Positions 26,291-34,088 of a DNA stretch of 64,000 bases are shown one piece after another; positions within the stretch are counted from its first letter, which is position 1; every line of letters starts with the position of its first letter. Both the position numbers and the translations under genes were made by a program. Below the pieces are notes generated by a model. The model saw nothing but the letters and a program-made list of their open reading frames with translations. It was not told the DNA's origin and did not search any database. Where the stretch lies: positions 2,246,536 through 2,310,535 of the forward strand of contig NZ_SMRO01000002.1 of the NCBI RefSeq assembly GCF_004359985.1, read 5' to 3'. Origin of the DNA: Paraburkholderia flava (GTDB taxonomy: Bacteria; Pseudomonadota; Gammaproteobacteria; Burkholderiales; Burkholderiaceae).

Positions 26291-26746
26291 TTATCCGTCC
26301 GCTCTCCGCTTTCGCTCACGCAAACGTTCCGCACGCACGACATCCGCAGTTGCATCCGCGAGCGTGCGCGATGCGAGCGAGGCTTCCATCGCCCGCTGCG
26401 CGTCGTCGACGATGCCGGTCAGCACGCCCTGAATGTGCCGCCCCACCATGCACGCGGGATTCGGCGTCTCGCGATGCAGCGCGAACAGTTGAGCATCGTC
26501 CACGGCGCGGTACACGTCGAGCAGCGAAATATCTTCCGGCGCCCGTGCCAGCAATGCGCCGCCGCCCGCACCCAGTTGCGACGTGGTGCACCCCGCACTG
26601 GCCAGCATCGCCAGCAGACGACGGATCAACACCGGGTTCGTATTCACACTCCCCGCGATCATCTCCGAGGACAGCGGCACGCCGTCCTGCAGCGACAGCA
26701 GCGCCAGCACGTGAACCGCAAACGCAAAGCGGCTACTCGTATTCAC
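26291..26746 (-). CDS. Rrf2-family transcriptional regulator
   Basis: A 151-residue Rrf2 protein, opening NTSSRFAFAVHVLALLSLQD and continuing with SSEMIAGSVNTNPVLIRRLL (recognition helix) and GAGGGALLARAPEDISLLDV (wing). Rrf2 proteins often sense redox state, nitric oxide or iron-sulfur status, but the three Cys of [Fe-S] members are not present as a cluster here (one Cys near residue 53, one near 98), so a thiol-based or other signal is likelier. I chose the GTG at 26746 because family members begin this way and because the alternative TTG at 26767 would put the operator over the start codon. Its apparent operator is repeated upstream of the adjacent SDR gene. Confidence 0.85.
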   Translation of the reverse strand: MNTSSRFAFAVHVLALLSLQDGVPLSSEMIAGSVNTNPVLIRRLLAMLASAGCTTSQLGAGGGALLARAPEDISLLDVYRAVDDAQLFALHRETPNPACMVGRHIQGVLTGIVDDAQRAMEASLASRTLADATADVVRAERLRERKRRADG

Positions 26747-26766
26747 AGCGAACCCGTCCAACGACA

Positions 26767-26789
26767 ATGTGTAACTATGATAATTACAC
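26767..26789 (-). promoter_or_regulatory. Putative Rrf2 autoregulatory operator
   Basis: The 23-bp site (ATGTGTAACTA at the left end, ATTACAC at the right) has TGTAA and TTACA arms nine bases apart. It is nearly identical to the site before the SDR gene and starts about 20 bases upstream of the proposed GTG start. Confidence 0.65.
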
Positions 26790-26822
26790 TTATTCGTCCT
26801 GTCAAACCGCTCTCGGACAGGT

Positions 26823-27281
26823 TCATTTGTCCATCTGCTTCTGCGCGTCGCTCGAATCGGACGACGCAGCCGCCGACGACGCCGCGCTCTGGCTCGACCA
26901 TTCCTGCAGCTTGCGCCCCGCGCTTTCGAGCCCGGTGCCGGTCACCGACGCCGCGTGGCCGAGCAGGCCCTGGGTCGCGCTGGCCGCGCTCCGCAGATTG
27001 GCCTGCGCACCCGACGCCAGCGCCGACGGATCGATAGTAATCGACGGCTTCGACGCCGAGTCGAGACTCTGCTGCGTGGCCGTGCTCGCATTGTTGACCT
27101 GCTGGCCGACGTAGCTCGCCGCCTGGTCGAGTTTCTGGCCGGCCTGCTGCGCGACGTCGTTGAGTTTGGTCTGACCGGCGGACGCATCGTTTTTCTCGCA
27201 TGCGGTCAGCAGCACGAGCAGTGTCGCGACGGCAGCGGCTACGCGGAACGGAGAGCGACGGAAGATTGAGTTCGGAGTCAT
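26823..27281 (-). CDS. Putative lipoprotein, low-complexity Ala/Ser/Gln-rich
   Basis: A 152-residue protein with a lipoprotein signal: basic start, hydrophobic run and the lipobox LLTAC with Cys28. The mature part is Ala/Ser/Gln-rich and looks helical or disordered (QQAGQKLDQAASYVGQQVNN and similar), ending in SSDSSDAQKQMDK. This composition recalls small envelope lipoproteins, but I cannot name a family. ATG 27281 is the only start that gives a signal peptide in place. It lies 155 bases from the divergent DJ-1 gene. Confidence 0.75.
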   Translation of the reverse strand: MTPNSIFRRSPFRVAAAVATLLVLLTACEKNDASAGQTKLNDVAQQAGQKLDQAASYVGQQVNNASTATQQSLDSASKPSITIDPSALASGAQANLRSAASATQGLLGHAASVTGTGLESAGRKLQEWSSQSAASSAAASSDSSDAQKQMDK

Positions 27282-27436
27282 GGAGTGAGAGCGCCGCGCG
27301 AGGCAGCATTGCATCGTTGAGAGAACGCGAAAACCGCGGATAACGCAGCCATGATACGCCGTCGCGCTACTGTCAAACTCGCTGGAGTAGACTGCCCGAA
27401 CGTTCCGCGTCTTTTCTCTCCGACAGGAGGTATGCA

Positions 27437-28018
<582 letters not shown>

Positions 28019-28033
28019 ATGTGAGGAAAATGG

Positions 28034-28065
28034 AGACGGTCGCGGGCAATCCGTGACCGTCTTTT
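28034..28065 (+). terminator. Terminator of the DJ-1-family gene
   Basis: AGACGGTCGCGG and CCGTGACCGTCT form a 12-bp stem with one G-U pair and a five-base loop, then TTTT. It lies 15 bases after the stop codon, between convergent genes. Confidence 0.85.
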
Positions 28066-28093
28066 GAACGCTACCCGGGCACTAAGCGAGCAC

Positions 28094-29749
28094 TCAGCGC
28101 ACGCTGCTGAAACGCAGCTCCGGCTCATCAGCATAAGTGAGCGCGGCCGTCTCGCGAGCCTGCCGCATCGCCGCTTCCGGCAGCGACAGATAGAACGTCG
28201 TGCCGAACCCTTCCGACGACTCCGCCCACACTCTCCCGCCGTGCCGCTCGACCACGCGACGCACCAGCGCGAGCCCGATGCCCTCGCCGGTCGCGACGTT
28301 CGAATGCAGTCGCTGGAATGCATTGAAGAGTCGCGGCAACGCGATCTCCGGAATGCCTAGCCCGTTGTCCTTCACGTAGAAGATCCGCAGCGACTGCACG
28401 CCGGGCGGCGCGGGTGTCGTACCGATCTCGACGAGCCCTTCGCGTGCCGGGTCCAGATAGTTGATCGCGTTGCCGATCAGATTCGCGAACACCTGCTCGA
28501 GCGCGGTCGGGTCGCCCCATACCGGCGGCAGATCGTGCACGACCACGTTCGCGCGACGCGCCTTGATCGACGCCTGCATCGCATCGACGACGCGCTGCAC
28601 GAGATCGCCGAGATGCACCTGCTGATGCCGGTACTCGACGCGGCCGACGCGCGACAGCCGCAGCAACGCGTCGATGATGTGCGACGCGCGCAGTACCGCC
28701 GTCTGCAGATAATGCAGCGCCTCGCCGATGTCGTCTTCGATCAGTCGTTCGAGACGCTGCCGGTCCCCCGCCGTCAACGACGACTGGCGGATCGCGTCGC
28801 GCAGATCGTCGCACGCGTGAATCAGTTCTTTCGAGAAGCCCTGAAGGTTCACGAGCGGCGCACGCAGATCGTGCGACACGCTGTAAATAAACATCTCGTT
28901 TTCCTGCGTCTGCTGACGCAGCGTTTCATTGATCCGCGCGAGTTCGTCGGCACGACGCGCGAGATCGGACTGAAAACGCGCCTGCAGACGCTCCGCTTCG
29001 AGCAGACGACGGCTCGTGTTGTGCAGCGTGAGGTCGAGCCGGGAGATTTCGTCGCTGCCGGGCGCGGCCGGCGCGAGCGGTTCGCTGCCCGCGAGACGCC
29101 CCGCGTTCGCCGACAGCAGCGCGAGCCGCCCGCTCACGCCGCGCGTGAACAGCCAGATCGCGAGCGCAACGAACAGGATCGAGCCGATCACTGCGATGAC
29201 GATCAGGGTCTGCTGCTGTTCGTGCGCAGCTTCGGCCGCGACGGCGCGCACCGAATCGAGACGCCGCTCTTCCGCCTGGAACGCGGCGACCTGCGCGCGG
29301 AAACGGTCGAGTACATCGGTGGTGGTCTGCTCGCCGAAGCGCGCGAGCACGTCGCGGCGCCGGCCCGAATGCATCAGATCCTGCACGCGATCCGACCACT
29401 GACGATACGCCTGCACCGCCTGGCGAATCTGCACCGCGCGTTCGACCTGCATGGGATTGTCGGCGACGAGTTCTGCGAGCCGGTCGATCCGCCGATCGAT
29501 GTCCATCCACAGCACGATCGGCGTCGACACGTTCGCGTCGTTGCCGATCACCGCGCCGCGCAGCCGCAGCGATTCGAGCAGGACCGGCTCGAGAATCGAT
29601 GTGGTCTGCCGCAGCACTTCCTGGCTATGCGCGGCCCAGCGCTCGGCCTCTTCCGCATCGGCCTGCGCCTTGACGAGCCCGGACAGCAACGCCAGTTCGA
29701 ACACGGCGGGAATCGCGATCAGCAACAGCCCTTTGGTCGTCAGTCTCAT
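28094..29749 (-). CDS. Sensor histidine kinase with CHASE3-like and HAMP domains
   Basis: A 551-residue membrane kinase. An N-terminal membrane helix (about residues 5-25), a periplasmic helical domain with CHASE3-like features, a second helix (IVIAVIGSILFVALAIWLF, near 180-200) and a HAMP region lead to HisKA with SVSHDLRAPLVNLQGF (phospho-His) and HATPase boxes FANLIGNAINYL, VKDNGLGIPE and GEGIGLALVRRVVERHGG. It closely resembles phytochrome-type/SHDLRxPL kinases. No response regulator is adjacent, so it is an orphan here. The start at ATG 29749 is preferred to the GTG at 29785. It converges with the DJ-1 gene. Confidence 0.9.
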   Translation of the reverse strand: MRLTTKGLLLIAIPAVFELALLSGLVKAQADAEEAERWAAHSQEVLRQTTSILEPVLLESLRLRGAVIGNDANVSTPIVLWMDIDRRIDRLAELVADNPMQVERAVQIRQAVQAYRQWSDRVQDLMHSGRRRDVLARFGEQTTTDVLDRFRAQVAAFQAEERRLDSVRAVAAEAAHEQQQTLIVIAVIGSILFVALAIWLFTRGVSGRLALLSANAGRLAGSEPLAPAAPGSDEISRLDLTLHNTSRRLLEAERLQARFQSDLARRADELARINETLRQQTQENEMFIYSVSHDLRAPLVNLQGFSKELIHACDDLRDAIRQSSLTAGDRQRLERLIEDDIGEALHYLQTAVLRASHIIDALLRLSRVGRVEYRHQQVHLGDLVQRVVDAMQASIKARRANVVVHDLPPVWGDPTALEQVFANLIGNAINYLDPAREGLVEIGTTPAPPGVQSLRIFYVKDNGLGIPEIALPRLFNAFQRLHSNVATGEGIGLALVRRVVERHGGRVWAESSEGFGTTFYLSLPEAAMRQARETAALTYADEPELRFSSVR

Positions 29750-29950
29750 GCGCGGGAAAAGTCGTGGGTCCGGCGTGCGGCGCACGGGGACGGCACATTA
29801 TGTCGACGTTTACGTCAGATGACAAAGGCGTCGGGCCGCGCCGCGTCGACACGAGGCGCAGCATGTGCGCGCTGCATAATCCGCGGGCCGTCGGGCCGGG
29901 CGCTCAAGTGCGGGCCATCTGTGACGCAACAGCGCCTCACGGCACATTCA

Positions 29951-30277
29951 TCAGGAAGCAGGCAGCTCGCCGAGCGTGCCGAATTCAACTGCACACCGCG
30001 TATAGAAAAGCCGGACGCCGGCATGGCGGATCGCGTCGAAAAGCCGCTCGGACTCGGCCTCGGTGACCGCGAAAATGATCTGCACCGGCTGGTCCGCCAG
30101 TTCGAAGAAGCGCGCGGCATGATGAACGCCCGTATGCCCGACGCCTTCCGCGGTCGCGACGACCGTCGCGCCATGAATGCCCGCGTCGCTAGCCTGCGCA
30201 AGCAGCCACTCGACTACCGTGTGATGACCGTGCCGTCGATTCTGCTCTGTATAGAACGTGAGTTGATAGCCGTTCAT
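29951..30277 (-). CDS. DUF190-family protein
   Basis: A 108-residue DUF190 protein, starting MNGYQLTFYTEQNRRHGHHT with EWLLAQASDAGIHGATVVAT and QIIFAVTEAESERLFDAI. DUF190 proteins have a PII-like trimeric fold and are often encoded next to crcB, suggesting a part in fluoride handling or ion-channel control; the mechanism is not established. It is divergent from crcB here rather than downstream of it. GGAGG lies four bases before the ATG. A TAAAAT -10 (30307-30312, minus strand) gives a leader of only about 25 bases, too short for a fluoride aptamer of its own. Confidence 0.85.
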   Translation of the reverse strand: MNGYQLTFYTEQNRRHGHHTVVEWLLAQASDAGIHGATVVATAEGVGHTGVHHAARFFELADQPVQIIFAVTEAESERLFDAIRHAGVRLFYTRCAVEFGTLGELPAS

Positions 30278-30384
30278 ATCGCCTCCACAGCAGCCCTGTC
30301 GATTTCATTTTAGGCCACCGCTCCGTGCCCGCTCAGCGATGCGCGGCGTCGCCGGCCGCTCTCCGACGGTGATAGACTTGCGCG

Positions 30385-30432
30385 CCGGAGATGGCATTCT
30401 CCGTTAACCGCCCATGTGGCTGATGATGCCTG
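30385..30432 (+). promoter_or_regulatory. Fluoride riboswitch (crcB motif)
   Basis: The stretch beginning GGAGATGGCATTCTCC and ending GGCTGATGATGCCT matches the conserved crcB aptamer: the GGNGATGGNNTTC opening, the TTAAC loop, and the CTGATGATGCC close. GGCAT (30393-30397) can pair with ATGCC near the end, as in the aptamer pseudoknot. It sits about 80 bases before crcB, the classical target. A rightward reading frame that seems to begin inside it is an artefact. Confidence 0.9.
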
Positions 30433-30478
30433 CCCTGGCCCGGATCACTGCGGAGGCGGCATCGTGTCTTTGCAGCCC

Positions 30479-30507
30479 GGCCTGTCGACCTTTTCGGCTT
30501 TCAGGCC
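30479..30507 (+). promoter_or_regulatory. Hairpin over the crcB ribosome site
   Basis: GGCCTG (30479-30484) and CAGGCC (30502-30507) pair around a 17-base loop, and the right arm holds the AGG seven bases before the crcB ATG. It could be the expression platform of the riboswitch, masking the ribosome site without fluoride. Confidence 0.5.
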
Positions 30508-30512
30508 CTGTC

Positions 30513-30893
30513 ATGTATCTTTCCATTTTCGCCGTCGGGATTGGCGGCGCTCTCGGTTCGCTGTTGCGCTGGTTCTTCGGTATTCGCCTCAACAGTCTGT
30601 TTCCCGCGCTGCCGCTCGGCACCCTCGCGTCCAACGTGGTGGCCGGCTACATCATCGGCGTCGCCATTGCATTCTTCGCCCGAACGCCCGACATCGCGCC
30701 CGAGTGGCGACTCTTCGTCATCACCGGTTTGATGGGCGGCCTCTCGACGTTCTCGACTTTCTCCGCCGAAATCGTGCAGCACCTGCAGGAAGGTCGGCTC
30801 GGATGGGCTGCGGGTGAAATCGGCATTCATGTGGGAGCGTCCGTCGCGATGACCTTGCTCGGTTTCGCGACGGTCTCGCTCGCGACACGCTGA
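30513..30893 (+). CDS. crcB: Fluoride channel CrcB/Fluc
   Basis: CrcB (Fluc) is a dual-topology dimeric fluoride channel of the inner membrane that lets fluoride leave the cell. The 126-residue product has four membrane segments and the family motifs [25 protein letters not shown] (Asn of the pore) and [17 protein letters not shown], which includes the Phe-box/STFSTF signature. The ATG at 30513 fits this length and lies just after the riboswitch leader; an apparent earlier start at 30414 falls within the aptamer. It is divergent from DUF190 and followed by a long gap before the IclR regulator. Confidence 0.95.
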   Translation: MYLSIFAVGIGGALGSLLRWFFGIRLNSLFPALPLGTLASNVVAGYIIGVAIAFFARTPDIAPEWRLFVITGLMGGLSTFSTFSAEIVQHLQEGRLGWAAGEIGIHVGASVAMTLLGFATVSLATR

Positions 30894-31009
30894 CGTCGTT
30901 GCAGGCACACGTTGGAATCGCGCCGGCCGTACTGACGCTGTCGGCGCGAATGCGCCGCTTTCTGCGATAAAAGCATTCAACGCCAGGCAATATCAAAAAA
31001 CGACGGGCG

Positions 31010-31041
31010 AAAAAAAAGGCGTCACGTGACCGTGACGCCTT
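31010..31041 (-). terminator. Leftward terminator 2
   Basis: AAGGCGTCACG and CGTGACGCCTT form a perfect 11-bp stem with TGAC loop. Read leftward, the stem is followed directly by eight Ts (the A-run at 31010-31017). On the rightward strand only A residues follow, so it is directional. Confidence 0.85.
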
Positions 31042-31077
31042 AAAAAGTTCTAGCCATTCCGAGGGCCGTGCTAGAAC
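31042..31077 (-). terminator. Leftward terminator 1
   Basis: GTTCTAGC and GCTAGAAC form a perfect 8-bp stem with a 15-base loop; read leftward it is followed by five Ts. It lies directly before the second leftward terminator, making a tandem pair. Confidence 0.7.
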
Positions 31078-31081
31078 CTGA

Positions 31082-31244
31082 GAGATGGGATCCGAAAGCG
31101 TTGGAACTGCCGGCAGACGCTCTTGCCAGAAGTGACAGCCGGCCTCGAAACCGTGCAACGGCTCCGACCCAGCAAAAGATACGGCTGTCGTACGCCGCTT
31201 TCGAAATAGGGTTCCATTTTTTATGGTTATGCTGACTAAGTCAA
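31082..31244 (-). ncRNA. Candidate leftward small RNA (speculative)
   Basis: A minus-strand TTGACT (31244-31239) with a poor AAAAAT at the right spacing could start a transcript near 31210 that runs to the tandem terminators at 31077-31010, about 140-200 bases. No protein frame fits. The evidence is the orphan terminator pair; the promoter is weak, so the strand is well supported and the start is not. Confidence 0.35.
31211..31230. promoter_or_regulatory. Possible IclR-type operator
   Basis: GTTCCATTTTTTATGGTTAT has CCAT and ATGG arms around six bases; a second GTTCCAT lies at 31397-31403, nine bases before the IclR start. GTTCCA/TGGAAC half-sites are common for IclR proteins. The site overlaps the presumed -10 of the leftward RNA. 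Confidence 0.35.
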
Positions 31245-31411
31245 GAAAAATCTGATGTGGCTCACAGAGTACTTCTTTGAATCGCAGGGACAATAAACCG
31301 TCATAAATAAAGGCTCTCTCGTCACGACATCCGGGGACCGCCCGCGGCTGCTCCGTAGAACGGCAAACGCGTCCCGAGTGGTTAAATTGAAATAAAGTTC
31401 CATAAAACGAC

Positions 31412-32248
31412 ATGAACCAGCCTCCGACGCCCTCCCGCCGCGCCGACCCCGTCAAAGACAAGGACGGTTCCGGTGACGAGGTTACGGCGCTCGCCCGCGG
31501 CCTGACTGTTTTGCGGCGCATTGCCGCCGCCGACGCGCCACTTAGTAACCGCGAACTCACCGAGCAGACCGGTATTCCGAAGCCAACCGTTTCCCGTATC
31601 ACCGCCACGCTCGTCAGCGCGGGTTTTCTGTTCCGCCTGCCGGACAGCGAGCGCTTCGTGCTGACTTCGTCGGTGCTTGAACTGAGTAACGGCTTTCTGC
31701 GCAATTTCGATATCCGTGCTCGCTCTCGTCCTTTTCTGATCGAACTCGCCGAACGGACCTCGCTGTCGGTCCATCTCGCGGTGCGCGACCGGCTCGACAT
31801 GGTCGTGATCGACGCGATCCGGCCGCGTTCGGCCGTGCTCGTGTCGCGTCTCGAAATCGGCTCGCGGATGGATCTGTGTCGCACCGCAGTCGGGCGCGCG
31901 TACCTCGCCGCGCTCAGCGAAACGGAACGCGAAAAGCTGCTGACCGGCGTGCAGGCCGCATCGGGCGACGACTGGGGTTATCTCAGCAACCGTCTGCAAA
32001 GCGCGCTGCAGGAGACTTTCACGCAGGGCTTCGCGATCGCGACCGGCGAGTGGTATGACGGCCTCAACGCGATCGCGGCGGGCTTCATCGGTCCGTCCGG
32101 TGAACGTTACGCGGTGAACTGCGGCGGCTCGGCGCATCAGTGTCCGCGCGACTGGCTGATCTCGCGTGCGGCGCCCGCGCTGCTCGAATGCATCGGACGG
32201 ATCGTGCAGGAGATCGGCGGCAGTCCCGGTCATCGGCTCGACGACTGA
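31412..32248 (+). CDS. IclR-family transcriptional regulator
   Basis: A 278-residue IclR regulator. After a charged 25-residue leader comes the winged helix (ALARGLTVLRRIAAADAPLS, then ELTEQTGIPKPTVSRITATL) and the effector-binding GAF-like domain (IRARSRPFLIELAERTSLSV to the C-terminus, with MDLCRTAVGRAYLAAL and GLNAIAAGFIGPSG). IclR proteins usually control catabolic genes and often repress themselves. No catabolic gene is adjacent, so the target is unknown; the GTTCCAT elements upstream may be its own site. The next genes are the mdt efflux operon, 411 bases downstream. Confidence 0.9.
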   Translation: MNQPPTPSRRADPVKDKDGSGDEVTALARGLTVLRRIAAADAPLSNRELTEQTGIPKPTVSRITATLVSAGFLFRLPDSERFVLTSSVLELSNGFLRNFDIRARSRPFLIELAERTSLSVHLAVRDRLDMVVIDAIRPRSAVLVSRLEIGSRMDLCRTAVGRAYLAALSETEREKLLTGVQAASGDDWGYLSNRLQSALQETFTQGFAIATGEWYDGLNAIAAGFIGPSGERYAVNCGGSAHQCPRDWLISRAAPALLECIGRIVQEIGGSPGHRLDD

Positions 32249-32659
32249 CTCCACCCCGCTCCGCTTTTACTCGATGCAAGTGAAATGACAGCGTGTGGCC
32301 GTTCGACTCGGCCGCACGCTGTCGTCATGACAAATTGTTAACCTGCACCCGCCACCCATCAATCCCGTAATCAACAGAAAAATACTCGGCTGGACTGTAA
32401 CAAAGCGCCCGACGTAGCATCATGGTTTTCAACTAGCTGTCAGCGGCGCGAGCCCCACCGGGCGGCGCATCACGGATACGGTACGGCGTCGTGGCGGCGG
32501 GAGGTCGCCATCCGTTCGGCCTTACCATTTTTCTCACGTCTCGCGTAGGATCGCGCTGAACCGGCTTGCGGCGCCGGCAGTCGAAGCAGGCCTGCACGCC
32601 GCCGCCCTACGTCCCGCCGACGAAGCGCTTTCGGCTCCACTTCACGTCACCGAAAACCG
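32249..32659. other. 411-bp gap with the presumed mdtABC promoter
   Basis: No gene seen. A long hairpin follows the IclR stop (32288-32322). A possible promoter for mdtA is TTACCA (32522-32527) with TAGGAT (32546-32551), spacing 18, about 110 bases before the start codon. No obvious operator for a two-component regulator was recognised. Confidence 0.5.
32288..32322. other. Hairpin after the IclR gene
   Basis: ACAGCGTGTGGCCG and CGGCCGCACGCTGT form a 14-bp stem with one G-T pair and a 7-base loop. No T-run follows, so termination is uncertain. Confidence 0.5.
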
Positions 32660-34069
32660 ATGGACGAACAACAAAAGAATCCTGAAAGCACATCACGCCC
32701 GTCACAGCCGAATCGCCCGGCTTCCGGTCCTTCGGGTCTGTCCGGTACACCGTCCGGCAAGCCGCCTGGCAAACGCCGCGGTCGCCTGATCGCGCTGATC
32801 GTCGTTGTCCTCGTGATCGCGGGCATCGTGCTGTTCCGCTGGCATCCGTGGGGCGCTTCGTCGGGTGCGGCGGCACCCGGCGCGGCGAGCAGCGGAGGCG
32901 GCAGACATGGCGGCGGCGGACGCGGCGGCGCATTCGCCAGCCAGCCGCAACCGGTCCACGTCGCGACTGCGTCGCAGGGCGAGATGCCGGTCGTGCTGAC
33001 CGCGCTCGGCACGGTCACGCCGCTCGCCAACGTCACGGTACGCACGCAGCTGTCCGGCATCCTGCAGACCGTCGCGTTCCAGGAAGGCCAGATGGTCAAA
33101 CAGGGCGACGTGCTCGCGCAGATCGACCCGCGCCCGTATCAGATCTCGCTCGCCAACGCGCAAGGCACCCTCGCACGCGACCAGGCGCTGCTGCAAACCG
33201 CTCGCCTCGACCTCAAGCGCTACCAGACATTGCTGTCGCAGGATTCGATCGCGAGCCAGCAGGTCGATACGCAGGCGTCACTCGTCAAACAATATGAAGG
33301 CACCGTCAAGTCCGACCAGGCGAACATCGATACCTTCAAACTCGACCTGACCTACGCGCGCATCACCGCGCCGGTGTCGGGCCGCGTCGGGCTGCGCCAG
33401 GTCGATCCGGGCAACTACGTAACATCGGGCGACACCAACGGCATCGTCGTCATCACGCAGCTGCAGCCGATCAGCGTGATCTTCACGACGTCCGAGGACA
33501 ACCTGCCCGCGATCATGAAGCAGATCAACGCAGGCACGAAGATGTCGGTGACCGCGTACGACCGCAGCAACACGAATTCGCTCGAAGGCGGCTCTCTGCA
33601 AACCATCGACAACCAGATCGACACGACCACCGGCACGCTCAAACTCCGCGCGAGCTTCGAGAACAAGGGCAACGTGCTGTTCCCCAACCAGTTCGTCAAC
33701 ACGCGCCTGCTCGTCGACGTCGTGCGCAACGCGGTGATCGTGCCGACGTCGTCGGTGCTGAACGGTTCGATGGGGCAGTTCGTCTATGTCGTGAAGCCGG
33801 ATAACACCGTGACCGTGCGTCAGGTGAAGGTCGGTCCCGTCGACGGCGAGCGCACCAGCATCCAGTCGGGCCTGCAGGTCGGCGAGCGTGTGGTGATCGA
33901 CGGCTCCGATCGTTTGAAGGAAGGCGCGAAGATCACGATCCCGGCCGATCATCCTGCCGGCGCTTCCGGCGCGCATGGTGCATCGGGCGCACACGGCGCA
34001 GCGGGTGCGTCGGGTGCATCCGGGGCCAAGGGCCACCATCGCCGCCACGCGGCGCAAGCTTCCGAATAA
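32660..34069 (+). CDS. mdtA: RND efflux periplasmic adaptor MdtA
   Basis: MdtA links the MdtBC inner-membrane pump to an outer-membrane channel. In this 469-residue protein one membrane helix lies at about residues 42-59 after a Pro/Ser-rich cytoplasmic leader; a Gly-rich stretch (72-92) and then the adaptor domains follow: barrel-sandwich hybrid (VRTQLSGILQTVAFQEGQMV), hairpin, and the second lipoyl half YARITAPVSGRVGLRQVDPG. The C-terminal about 35 residues are a Gly/Ala/Ser/His repeat (GASGAHGASGAHGAAG) not found in E. coli MdtA. ATG 32660 begins the operon mdtA-mdtB-mdtC; the mdtB start is 20 bases after its stop. Confidence 0.93.
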   Translation: MDEQQKNPESTSRPSQPNRPASGPSGLSGTPSGKPPGKRRGRLIALIVVVLVIAGIVLFRWHPWGASSGAAAPGAASSGGGRHGGGGRGGAFASQPQPVHVATASQGEMPVVLTALGTVTPLANVTVRTQLSGILQTVAFQEGQMVKQGDVLAQIDPRPYQISLANAQGTLARDQALLQTARLDLKRYQTLLSQDSIASQQVDTQASLVKQYEGTVKSDQANIDTFKLDLTYARITAPVSGRVGLRQVDPGNYVTSGDTNGIVVITQLQPISVIFTTSEDNLPAIMKQINAGTKMSVTAYDRSNTNSLEGGSLQTIDNQIDTTTGTLKLRASFENKGNVLFPNQFVNTRLLVDVVRNAVIVPTSSVLNGSMGQFVYVVKPDNTVTVRQVKVGPVDGERTSIQSGLQVGERVVIDGSDRLKEGAKITIPADHPAGASGAHGASGAHGAAGASGASGAKGHHRRHAAQASE

Positions 34070-34088
34070 AGGGCGTGGCTGATACCGC

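Larger units (their letters stand above)
30894..31411. other. 518-bp gap between crcB and the IclR gene
   Basis: No gene is convincing on either strand. The left half holds two tandem hairpins with T-runs on the leftward strand (31042-31077 and 31010-31041), which would end a leftward transcript even though no leftward protein gene lies to their right. The right half is AT-richer and holds GTTCCAT elements near the IclR start. Confidence 0.6.

Noticed and set aside
30414..30512. An upstream GTG start that would lengthen CrcB by 33 residues
   Set aside because: It lies inside the fluoride aptamer, and the conserved protein begins at 30513.
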